Assembly: GCA_964528425.1 (NCBI GenBank)
Contig: CAZGTD010000032.1
Span: 1-21,970, forward strand
Direction: 5' to 3'
From: UBA3263 sp964528425
Lineage (GTDB): Bacteria > Bacteroidota > Bacteroidia > Bacteroidales > Muribaculaceae
Length of the DNA stretch: 21,970 nucleotides
In this document: piece by piece, positions 1 to 7,530 of the stretch
Layout: every line of letters begins with the position of its first letter
Position numbering within the stretch: position 1 is the first letter of the stretch
Translations under genes and position numbers: made by a program
Notes under the pieces: model-generated
What the model saw: only the letters and a program-made list of their open reading frames with translations
Database searches by the model: none
What the model was told of the DNA's origin: nothing

Positions 1-19
1 CCGACTGAGCTATTGTGGC
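1..19 (-). tRNA. 5' end of a tRNA gene, cut by the left window edge
   Basis: Read on the minus strand from base 19 leftwards, the sequence is GCCACAATAGCTCAGTCGG. This fits the start of a tRNA: a seven-base acceptor strand GCCACAA, then T8 and A9, the D-stem bases GCTC, and A14-G15 leading into a GG-containing D loop. A promoter in the right place and orientation lies at 51-81. The anticodon and the 3' half are outside the window, so the amino acid cannot be read. The start resembles threonine tRNAs I know from the order, but that is a guess. The 5' end at base 19 is inferred from the tRNA numbering. Confidence 0.72.
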
Positions 20-25
20 AATCGC

Positions 26-46
26 CGCCTATTCGCTTTATAGGCG
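26..46 (-). other. Small hairpin between the tRNA promoter and the tRNA
   Basis: Bases 26-32 (CGCCTAT) and 40-46 (ATAGGCG) are perfect inverted repeats of 7 bp around a 7-base loop. The element fills most of the gap between the promoter and the tRNA 5' end, so it would form at the extreme 5' end of the precursor transcript. It has no T-run on either side that would make it a terminator. Its role is unknown; it may be only a leader structure removed by RNase P. Confidence 0.4.
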
Positions 47-50
47 ACTG

Positions 51-81
51 CAAAGGTAGTTAAATTTTTTGAATTTAGAAA
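51..81 (-). promoter_or_regulatory. Bacteroidota-type promoter for the leftward tRNA
   Basis: On the minus strand, bases 58-51 read TACCTTTG, an exact match to the -7 consensus TAnnTTTG. Bases 81-78 read TTTC, one mismatch from the -33 TTTG, with a 19-base spacer. Transcription would start around base 44 and give a short leader of about 25 bases before the tRNA 5' end. The consensus is established for this phylum; use of this copy is inferred. Confidence 0.6.
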
Positions 82-147
82 ATTTCGCCCGATTTTTTTC
101 TTTCACTACCCGGCAACACAACCGCAGAATTTGACTGCGAAAAAGGT

Positions 148-178
148 TTTGAAAAGTTAGGGAATTTTTGTAAATTTG
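148..178 (+). promoter_or_regulatory. Promoter for valS-nrdJ-malQ
   Basis: TTTG at 148-151 and TAAATTTG at 171-178 are separated by 19 bases, which matches the Bacteroidota primary sigma factor consensus at both elements. The valS ATG follows 29 bases after the -7 element. The downstream genes nrdJ (12-base gap) and malQ (overlapping) have no such element in front of them, so this is probably the main promoter of all three. Confidence 0.72.
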
Positions 179-207
179 CGCCCATATTTAATTTAATCAT
201 CACGATC

Positions 208-2844
208 ATGAACGAACTCCCCACCAAGTATTCTCCCGCCGAGGTTGAAGACCGTTTATATAATTTCTGGATGGAACACGAGCTTTTCCGTTCCACTCCG
301 GACTCCCGCCAGCCATACACAATTGTGATTCCTCCGCCAAACGTTACCGGAGTGCTTCACATGGGCCACATGCTCAACAACACCATTCAGGACATTCTGG
401 TGCGCCGCGCCCGCCAGGAAGGCTACAACGCCCTCTGGGTACCCGGAACCGACCACGCCTCGATTGCCACCGAAACGAAGGTGATTGCAAAACTCGCCGC
501 GGAAGGAATTAAAAAAACCGACCTCACCCGCGAGCAATTTCTCGACCATGCCTGGGACTGGACCCGCACCCACGGCGGCATAATCCTGCAGCAGCTGCGC
601 AAACTCGGTGCCAGCTGCGACTGGAGCCGCACGGCGTTTACCATGGATGAGCAGCGCTCTAAATCGGTAACCAAGGTTTTCTGCGATCTCTACAATAAAG
701 GGCTGATTTACCGCGGCCTCCGCATGGTTAACTGGGACCCCAAAAACCGAACCGCCATATCCGACGACGAGGTTAATTATGTTGACGAGCACTCCAAACT
801 CTACTATCTGCGCTACTACGTTGCCGGTGACCCGGAAGGTCGCTATGCCGTTGTTGCAACCACTCGCCCCGAAACCATTATGGGCGACACCGCAATGTGT
901 ATCAACCCCAAGGACCCCAAAAACGAATGGCTTAAGGGCAAGCGCGTTATCGTGCCGCTGGTTGGACGCGAAATTCCGGTTATTGAAGACCGCTATGTTG
1001 AAATCGAATTCGGCACCGGCTGCCTGAAAGTAACTCCCGCACACGACAAAAACGACTATCAGCTCGGAAAAACCCACAACCTCGAAACCATCGACATTTT
1101 CAACGAAGACGCCACCCTGAACGAAAACGGCGGCAAATATTCCGGCATGGACCGCTTCGAATGCCGCAAACAGATTGCAATTGACCTGCAGCAGGCCGGT
1201 CTGATGGAAAAAGTTGAGGACTATAATAATAAGGTGGGCTACAGCGAGCGCACAAAGGTTGTTATCGAGCCTCGCCTGTCGCAGCAGTGGTTCATCAACA
1301 TGAAACACTTCGCGTCGATTTCGCTGGCGCCGGTTATGGACGACCTTATCAAGTTCGTACCCGAAAAATATAAAACCACTTATCGCCTTTGGCTCGAAAA
1401 CATTCAGGACTGGTGCATTTCGCGTCAGCTATGGTGGGGCCACCGCATTCCGGCATATTACTACGCCGACGCCAACGGCGAAATTCAAATTGCAGTTGCC
1501 GAAACCGCCGAAGAAGCGCTTGAAAAAGCCCGCGCCGCATCCGGACTCGACCTTAAGGCCGAAGATCTGGCGCAAGACGAAGACGCCCTCGACACCTGGT
1601 TCAGCTCCTGGCTCTGGCCCATCACCCTTTTCAACGGCATTCTCGACCCGGACAACGAGGAACTGAAATATTACTACCCGACCTCAACTCTGGTTACCGG
1701 GCCCGACATCATTTTCTTCTGGGTTGCCCGCATGATTATGGCCGGCTATGAATACGTCGGCGAAATGCCCTTCAAAAACGTTTATTTCACCGGCATCGTG
1801 CGCGACAAAATCGGTCGCAAAATGAGCAAATCGCTCGGCAACTCGCCAGACCCGCTGGAACTCATCGCCAACTTCGGTGCCGACGGCGTGCGCATGGGCA
1901 TGATGCTCTCGGCCCCCGCCGGCAACGACATTATGTTCGACGAAAAACTCTGCGAACAGGGCCGCAACTTCTGCAATAAGATATGGAATGCCTTCCGCCT
2001 GGTCAAGGGCTGGCAGGTCGACGACTCCGCTACTCAGCCCGAGGCAGCGCGTGTGGCCGTCGAGTGGTTCGACTCCAAGCTGCGCCAAACTGCCGCTGAA
2101 ATGACCGATCTACTCTCGAAATTCCGCATTTCGGAAGCGCTGATGGCCGCCTACAAGCTTTTCTGGGACGAATTCTCATCATGGTATCTCGAACTGGCTA
2201 AGCCTGCCTACGGCTCGCCCGTCGACGCCAAAACCTATGCCGCCACACTCGACTATTTCGACCGACTGCTCCGGCTGCTCCACCCATTCATGCCTTTCAT
2301 AACCGAGGAACTGTGGCAGCACCTGGCCCAGCGCGCCGAAGGCGAGAGCATAATGTATGCCCCGCTGCCTGAATCGGCCGGTGCCAACGCTGAAATCCTC
2401 GCCGCCATGGACAGCGCCAAGGAGCTGGTCAACGCCATCCGCGCCGTGCGCGCTTCCAAGCAGATTGCGCCCAAAGTAGCCCTCACCCTGCAATGCTCCG
2501 CGCCCCTCGACCGGCAGGTTGCCGCTGCGGTTGCCAAGCTCGCCAACATTGAAAAAATCGAAACCGTCGATGCCAAAGCCCCCGGCTCGGCAGTGTTCAT
2601 GGCCTTTAATCTTGAATTCGCAATTCCCATGGAAGCCGCCGGGGTCGACATTGAAGCCGAACGCGCTAAACTAACGAAAGAACTTGACTACGAACGCGGC
2701 TTCCTCGCCTCCGTAGAAAAGAAACTGTCAAACGAAAAGTTTGTCAACGGTGCCCCGGCCGCAGTGGTCGACGCCGAACGCCGCAAGCAAGCCGACGCAC
2801 AAAAACGCATCGCCACCCTCGAAGCAGCCCTCAAAGCCCTATAA
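208..2844 (+). CDS. valS: Valyl-tRNA synthetase
   Basis: This cytoplasmic class I aminoacyl-tRNA synthetase charges tRNA-Val with valine using ATP. At 878 residues it is full length for the bacterial family. The catalytic HIGH signature is present as HMGH at residues 51-54, just after PPPNVTG. The editing (CP1) domain carries TTRPETIMGD from residue 218, the region that hydrolyses mischarged Thr-tRNA-Val. KMSKS is intact at 538-542. A helical anticodon-binding region follows, and the last 65 or so residues are a charged coiled coil typical of ValRS. The ATG at 208 sits directly downstream of a good promoter, and the protein begins with MNELPTKYSPAEVED, the normal family start. The gene is first in a run with nrdJ and malQ. 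Nothing looks broken. Confidence 0.98.
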   Translation: MNELPTKYSPAEVEDRLYNFWMEHELFRSTPDSRQPYTIVIPPPNVTGVLHMGHMLNNTIQDILVRRARQEGYNALWVPGTDHASIATETKVIAKLAAEGIKKTDLTREQFLDHAWDWTRTHGGIILQQLRKLGASCDWSRTAFTMDEQRSKSVTKVFCDLYNKGLIYRGLRMVNWDPKNRTAISDDEVNYVDEHSKLYYLRYYVAGDPEGRYAVVATTRPETIMGDTAMCINPKDPKNEWLKGKRVIVPLVGREIPVIEDRYVEIEFGTGCLKVTPAHDKNDYQLGKTHNLETIDIFNEDATLNENGGKYSGMDRFECRKQIAIDLQQAGLMEKVEDYNNKVGYSERTKVVIEPRLSQQWFINMKHFASISLAPVMDDLIKFVPEKYKTTYRLWLENIQDWCISRQLWWGHRIPAYYYADANGEIQIAVAETAEEALEKARAASGLDLKAEDLAQDEDALDTWFSSWLWPITLFNGILDPDNEELKYYYPTSTLVTGPDIIFFWVARMIMAGYEYVGEMPFKNVYFTGIVRDKIGRKMSKSLGNSPDPLELIANFGADGVRMGMMLSAPAGNDIMFDEKLCEQGRNFCNKIWNAFRLVKGWQVDDSATQPEAARVAVEWFDSKLRQTAAEMTDLLSKFRISEALMAAYKLFWDEFSSWYLELAKPAYGSPVDAKTYAATLDYFDRLLRLLHPFMPFITEELWQHLAQRAEGESIMYAPLPESAGANAEILAAMDSAKELVNAIRAVRASKQIAPKVALTLQCSAPLDRQVAAAVAKLANIEKIETVDAKAPGSAVFMAFNLEFAIPMEAAGVDIEAERAKLTKELDYERGFLASVEKKLSNEKFVNGAPAAVVDAERRKQADAQKRIATLEAALKAL

Positions 2845-2856
2845 TATACCTGAACA

Positions 2857-5406
2857 ATGGAATCACAAAAAAATCTTACTCCCCTCGACCCCGAGCAAAT
2901 CCACTCCGCAACCCTCGCCTACTTCCAGGGCGACGAACTCGCCGCCCGGGTGTGGGCATCGAAATATGCCCTTAAAGACAGTTTCGGCAACATCTACGAA
3001 CTGACGCCCGACGACATGCATCGCCGCCTTGCCTCGGAATTTGCCCGCATAGAAGCCAAATATCCCAATCCTATGTCGGAAGAAGAAATCTTCGGCTTGC
3101 TCAAGGATTTCCGCTATCTGGTGCCTCAAGGCTCGCCGATGTCGGGTATAGGCAACCCGTTTCAAACCGTTTCGCTCAGCAACTGCTTCGTAATCGGCCT
3201 CGAAGACCCCGCCGACAGCTACGGCGCAATTCTCAAGCTCGACGAAGAACAAGTGCAGCTCATGAAACGCCGCGGCGGTGTGGGCCACGACCTTTCGCAG
3301 CTCCGCCCGAAGGGCATGCCGGTCAAAAACTCGGCATTGACTTCCACCGGCCTGGTACCCTTTATGGAACGCTACTCCAACACCACCCGCGAGGTGGCTC
3401 AGGACGGACGCCGCGGGGCCCTGATGCTGACTACCTCCATTGTTCACCCCGACTCTGAAGCCTTCATCGACGCCAAACTGACCGAAGGAAAAATTACCGG
3501 TGCCAACGTTTCGGTGCGCATAACCGACGAATTCATGCGCAGCGCCGAAGAGGGCAAACCGTTTACTCAGCAATTTCCGGTAACCGGCAATAATCCTCAG
3601 ATTACAAAAGAAATCGACGCTTCGAAACTCTGGGGCAAAATTGTTCATAACGCCTGGAAATCGGCCGAGCCGGGTGTTCTTTTCTGGGACACCATTACCC
3701 GCGAATCGCTCCCCGACTGCTATGCCGACCTTGGCTTCCGTACCATATCAACCAACCCATGCGGCGAAATTCCGCTCTGCCCCTACGATAGCTGCCGCCT
3801 GCTGGCCATTAACCTATATAGCTACGTTGACGAGCCCTTTACCCCTAACGCCCGCTTCAACTTCGACCGTCTGCGCGACCATGCCGCCAAGGCCCAGCGC
3901 CTGATGGACGACCTTATTGATCTCGAAATCGAAAAAATCGACGCCATCCTGGCAAAAATCGATGCCGACCCTGAAGATTCCGACGTTAAACACTCCGAAC
4001 GCCACCTTTGGGAAAAAATCCGCTCACGCACCCTCATGGGACGCCGGACCGGCCTCGGCACCACCGCCGAAGGCGACATGATAGCCTCACTCGGCCTGAA
4101 ATATGGTACCAAAGAGGCCACCGACATGAGCGTAGAGGTTCACAAAAACGTTGCCCTCGCCGCCTTTAACTCGTCGGTTACCATGGCCGAAGAACGCGGC
4201 AAATTTGAAGTTTACGATGCCTCACGCGAAGCGGAAAATCCTTTTATCAACCGCCTCTTTGCCGCCGACCCGGCCCTGAAGGAACGCATGGAAAAACATG
4301 GGCGCCGCAACATTGCCTGCCTGACCATCGCTCCCACCGGCACCGTTTCTCTGATGACCCGCACCTCGTCGGGCATTGAACCGGTATTCATGCCCGTTTA
4401 TCTGCGCCGCCGCAAAGTAAACCCCAACGACCGCGACGTTCACGTTGACTACGTCGACGAATCGGGCGACGCTTTCGAGGAATACATCGTTTATCACCCC
4501 AAATTCCTCGACTGGATGAGAGTGCGTGGCCTCGAACCGAGCAAAAAAATGACCGCCGACGAAATTGCCGCCCTCGTAGCCGAATCGCCCTACGCCGGAG
4601 CGAGCGCCAACGAAATCGACTGGCTCGAAAAAGTAAACATGCAAGGCGCCGTGCAGAAATGGGTGGACCACTCGATTTCCGTAACCATCAATCTGCCCTC
4701 GAACGTATCGGAAGAAACAGTCAACGAACTCTACCTGCGCGCCTGGAAAGCCGGCTGCAAAGGGTGCACGGTGTATCGCGACGGCTGCCGCTCCGGTGTG
4801 CTCAACGCCATCACCCCCGAAAAGAAAGAAGAAAAGAAAGCCGATGCCGCCGGCCCGCTGCTGCAAAAGCGCCCGGTGTCGCTCGAAGCCGACGTTGTGC
4901 GCTTCCAGAACAACAAAGAAAAATGGATTGCCTTCGTTGGTCTGGTCGACGGCCGCCCCTACGAAATCTTCACCGGTCTTAACGACGACGAAGACGGCCT
5001 GTTCCTGCCCAAGTCGGTTACCCGCGGCTGCATTATCAAAACCATCGACGAAGATGGCAACAAGCGCTATGACTTCCAGTTCGTAAACAAACGCGGCCAC
5101 AAAACCACCATCGAAGGCCTTTCCGACAAGTTCAACCCCGAATTCTGGAACTACGCCAAGCTGATATCGGGAGTGTTGCGCTATCGCATGCCTATCGACC
5201 AGGTAATCAAAATGGTCGACGGCCTGCAGCTCAACTCCGAAAGCATCAACACCTGGAAGGCCGGCGTTGAGCGCGCTCTGAAAAAATATGTGGCCAACGG
5301 CACCTCGGCCAGCGGCCATAAATGTCCGAACTGCGGTCAGGAAACGCTCGTTTACCAGGAAGGCTGTCTGGTCTGCACCTCATGCGGCACAAGCAAATGC
5401 GGCTGA
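2857..5406 (+). CDS. nrdJ: Adenosylcobalamin-dependent (class II) ribonucleotide reductase
   Basis: NrdJ reduces ribonucleotides to deoxyribonucleotides using a thiyl radical generated from adenosylcobalamin (B12); it needs no oxygen and no separate radical subunit. The 849-residue protein shows the catalytic loop N300-P-C302-G-E304 (thiyl Cys302 with its Asn and Glu), Cys110 in SNCF and Cys313 as the likely redox pair, and the phosphate-binding APTGTVSL motif. A TSCPD-type domain covers roughly residues 690-810. The tail is cysteine-rich, with Cys823, 826, 837, 840, 843 and 848, as expected for the swinging arm that re-reduces the active site. The N-terminus has no obvious ATP-cone, so control by overall ATP/dATP binding is probably absent. 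It lies 12 bases after valS and its last codons overlap the malQ start. Residue roles come from known class II enzymes. Confidence 0.95.
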   Translation: MESQKNLTPLDPEQIHSATLAYFQGDELAARVWASKYALKDSFGNIYELTPDDMHRRLASEFARIEAKYPNPMSEEEIFGLLKDFRYLVPQGSPMSGIGNPFQTVSLSNCFVIGLEDPADSYGAILKLDEEQVQLMKRRGGVGHDLSQLRPKGMPVKNSALTSTGLVPFMERYSNTTREVAQDGRRGALMLTTSIVHPDSEAFIDAKLTEGKITGANVSVRITDEFMRSAEEGKPFTQQFPVTGNNPQITKEIDASKLWGKIVHNAWKSAEPGVLFWDTITRESLPDCYADLGFRTISTNPCGEIPLCPYDSCRLLAINLYSYVDEPFTPNARFNFDRLRDHAAKAQRLMDDLIDLEIEKIDAILAKIDADPEDSDVKHSERHLWEKIRSRTLMGRRTGLGTTAEGDMIASLGLKYGTKEATDMSVEVHKNVALAAFNSSVTMAEERGKFEVYDASREAENPFINRLFAADPALKERMEKHGRRNIACLTIAPTGTVSLMTRTSSGIEPVFMPVYLRRRKVNPNDRDVHVDYVDESGDAFEEYIVYHPKFLDWMRVRGLEPSKKMTADEIAALVAESPYAGASANEIDWLEKVNMQGAVQKWVDHSISVTINLPSNVSEETVNELYLRAWKAGCKGCTVYRDGCRSGVLNAITPEKKEEKKADAAGPLLQKRPVSLEADVVRFQNNKEKWIAFVGLVDGRPYEIFTGLNDDEDGLFLPKSVTRGCIIKTIDEDGNKRYDFQFVNKRGHKTTIEGLSDKFNPEFWNYAKLISGVLRYRMPIDQVIKMVDGLQLNSESINTWKAGVERALKKYVANGTSASGHKCPNCGQETLVYQEGCLVCTSCGTSKCG

Positions 5407-7364
5407 TACGCGTACTCACACCCCGTCTGACCGACGGTCGCAGGGTTGTATGCTGCGGCTCCACCCCCGAATTGGGCCTGTGGAATCCGCTGAAGGCGCT
5501 GCCGATGCATCGCAACGGCATTCCGCTTTGGACTGCCGAAGCCGAACTTCCGGAAGGCACGGAATATAAGTTCGTTATCATCGACGGCGACGAGCCCCTG
5601 TGGGAAGACGGGCCGAACCGCACCGCCGCCAACCCTGGGCCGCTGGAATTCCGCGGCCTTGAACGCTGGCGCGCCGCCGGCGTGGCCGTGCCGGTGTTTT
5701 CGCTGCGCTCCGAAGCCGACTGCGGCTGCGGCGACTTCGAAGACCTAAAGCTGCTGGTTGACTGGGCGGCATCTACCGGCCAGCAACTCATCCAGATTCT
5801 TCCGGTCAACGACACTACCCTTACGCGCACCCGCGCCGACTCATACCCCTACTCCGCTATTTCATCCTTTGCGCTCCATCCGCTCTATCTGCGTCCGCAG
5901 CTCTTGGGCGAGCTCCCGACCGAAGCCGCCCGCCGGGAGTTTGAAAAGGAGCGCCAACGACTCAACGCCGCCGATGCCGTCGACTACCCCGCCGTGGTAG
6001 GCCTCAAGGAAGCCTACGCCCGCGCCATATTTAAGGAAAAAGGGACTGCCGACACCCGCACTCAGGAATTCGCCGACTTTCTGGCCGCCAACGCCGAATG
6101 GCTGCTCCCCTACTGCGCATTCTCGGTTCTGCGCGATGCCAACCGCACCGAGCCCTACTCGCCGGGACTTGTGGCCCGGCTGGCACTGGAAAATACCGAC
6201 GGCAACTTCCTCTACTATGCCTGGCTTCAGTATCAGCTCCATCTTCAGTTGCTCGATGCCTGCAACTATGCCCGCTCGCGCGGAATAGCCATTAAGGGCG
6301 ATATTCCCATCGGCGTCAGCCCCCACAGCGTTGACGCCTGGCAGCATCCCGAACTGTTTAACCTCGACAGTTCGGCCGGAGCACCCCCCGACGCATTTGC
6401 CGCCGATGGCCAGAACTGGGGCTTCCCCACCTATAACTGGGAGCGGATGGCCCGCGACAACTTCAGCTGGTGGCGTCGGCGCCTTGCAGCCATGGCTCAA
6501 TATTTCGACGCATTCCGTATTGACCATATTCTCGGTTTTTTCCGGATTTGGGAGATTCCCGCCGGAGTCAGCTCCGGGCTTTTGGGTCACTTTTCTCCGG
6601 CCCTTCCTCTTACGCCCGACGAAATGGCCCGCGACTTCGCCTTCCACTTCGAGCCATGGATGGCTCAGGCTTCGGCCGAGGCACCCACTGATTTGCTCTT
6701 CATCGAAGACCCGCGCAAACCCGGTTACTACCACCCGCGCATAATGGGCTTTGATGCTCCGATGTTCGACCGGCTCGCGCCCGATGCCCGGAATGCTTAC
6801 CGTCGGCTCCACGAAGACTTCTTCTATCACCGCCATAACGGATTCTGGCGCGATTCGGCACTGAAAAAACTTCCGGCCCTGGTTAACGCAACCCCGATGC
6901 TCGCCTGCGCCGAAGACCTGGGCATGATTCCGGCATGTGTGCCCGAAGTGCTTGACTCGCAGCGCATACTCGCCCTCGAAGTGCAAAGAATGCCCAAGCA
7001 ATATGGCGTTGCACTGGCTAATCCGGCAACCTACGGCTGGATGAACGTTGCAACCACCTCCACCCACGACATGGCTCCCCTGCGCCTGTGGTTGCGCCAG
7101 CAGCAAACAAAAGATTCTCCGGCGGTTTGCAGGGAATTCATCGAAGCCCACATGAAATCGCCCGCCATGCTCACAGTGCTTCCGGTTCAAGACTGGCTGT
7201 CCGTCTCGCGCGAGCTGCGCCGCCATAGCCCCACCGACGAGCAAATCAACGTACCCGCCGATCCGAAACACTACTGGCGCTACCGGCTGCATATTCCCCT
7301 GGAAACCATAATCAACACCGCATCTTTCAGGAATTCTATCGCCGGCTTGACTGCTCAACGCTAA
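5397..7364 (+). CDS. malQ: 4-alpha-glucanotransferase (amylomaltase) with N-terminal CBM20
   Basis: MalQ moves alpha-1,4-glucan segments between maltodextrins and releases glucose, normally in the cytoplasm. Residues 1 to about 90 look like a starch-binding CBM20 domain (GSTPELGLWNPLKALPM, then PLWEDGPNR). The GH77 catalytic domain follows, with nucleophile Asp376 in FRIDHILGFF, acid/base Glu506 in CAEDLGM and Asp558 in TSTHD. I chose the ATG at 5397 (655 residues) because the CBM20 fold starts at once after it. The open frame extends upstream to 5322, but that part lies wholly inside the nrdJ tail and has no family character. The start overlaps the nrdJ stop by 10 bases, suggesting translational coupling. 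Bacteroides homologues as I recall them are longer, with two CBM20 modules, so this copy looks N-terminally short. Confidence 0.9.
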   Translation: MRLIRVLTPRLTDGRRVVCCGSTPELGLWNPLKALPMHRNGIPLWTAEAELPEGTEYKFVIIDGDEPLWEDGPNRTAANPGPLEFRGLERWRAAGVAVPVFSLRSEADCGCGDFEDLKLLVDWAASTGQQLIQILPVNDTTLTRTRADSYPYSAISSFALHPLYLRPQLLGELPTEAARREFEKERQRLNAADAVDYPAVVGLKEAYARAIFKEKGTADTRTQEFADFLAANAEWLLPYCAFSVLRDANRTEPYSPGLVARLALENTDGNFLYYAWLQYQLHLQLLDACNYARSRGIAIKGDIPIGVSPHSVDAWQHPELFNLDSSAGAPPDAFAADGQNWGFPTYNWERMARDNFSWWRRRLAAMAQYFDAFRIDHILGFFRIWEIPAGVSSGLLGHFSPALPLTPDEMARDFAFHFEPWMAQASAEAPTDLLFIEDPRKPGYYHPRIMGFDAPMFDRLAPDARNAYRRLHEDFFYHRHNGFWRDSALKKLPALVNATPMLACAEDLGMIPACVPEVLDSQRILALEVQRMPKQYGVALANPATYGWMNVATTSTHDMAPLRLWLRQQQTKDSPAVCREFIEAHMKSPAMLTVLPVQDWLSVSRELRRHSPTDEQINVPADPKHYWRYRLHIPLETIINTASFRNSIAGLTAQR

Positions 7365-7368
7365 CCCT

Positions 7369-7422
7369 ATGAAAAATTTTTTTGTTAAAAATATAATTTA
7401 TTCCAAAAAAAATTTGCAATAA
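7369..7422 (+). other. Possible 17-codon micro-ORF just after malQ
   Basis: An ATG four bases after the malQ stop opens 17 codons (MKNFFVKNIIYSKKNLQ) ending at TAA 7422. The region is very AT-rich, so chance is a good explanation, and the stretch overlaps the -33 element of the next promoter. It begins with the same ATGAAAAATT string as the micro-ORF at 7459. There is no evidence that it is translated. Confidence 0.12.
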
Positions 7423-7443
7423 CAGAAAAATTTCTTAAATTTG
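7413..7443 (+). promoter_or_regulatory. Promoter for the secreted protein gene at 7531
   Basis: TTTG at 7413-7416 and TAAATTTG at 7436-7443 match both consensus elements with a 19-base spacer. Transcription should start near 7450, leaving an untranslated leader of about 80 AT-rich bases, longer than the other leaders in this window. No terminator is evident between malQ and this promoter, so read-through from malQ is possible. Confidence 0.7.
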
Positions 7444-7458
7444 CGAGTGGTTAACACC

Positions 7459-7497
7459 ATGAAAAATTATCTCCTTCCACAAACTTTAAAATTCTAA
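7459..7497 (+). other. Possible 12-codon leader micro-ORF
   Basis: Within the leader of the 7531 gene, an ATG at 7459 opens 12 codons (MKNYLLPQTLKF) and stops at TAA 7497, 33 bases before the main ATG. It would lie about 10 bases from the predicted transcript start. It has no regulatory run of identical codons and no terminator-like hairpin after it, so attenuation is not evident. It may be chance or a remnant of an older gene start. Confidence 0.2.
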
Positions 7498-7530
7498 TAA
7501 TTTACTAATCAATCAATTACACAAAGAACC

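Noticed and set aside
2845..2856. Cobalamin riboswitch before nrdJ
   Set aside because: The gap from valS is only 12 bases, too short to hold one.
4222..5319. Minus-strand open frame of about 365 codons opposite nrdJ
   Set aside because: It is antisense to conserved NrdJ sequence, is rich in Val/Gly/Phe as expected for a reverse-frame artefact, and has no promoter.
5322..5396. Upstream extension of malQ by 25 residues
   Set aside because: It reads the nrdJ cysteine tail in another frame and adds no CBM20 sequence.
5862..7358. Long open frame of about 498 codons on the minus strand opposite malQ
   Set aside because: It is a shadow of the GC-rich codon pattern of malQ. The translation shows no domain, and malQ has all its catalytic motifs.
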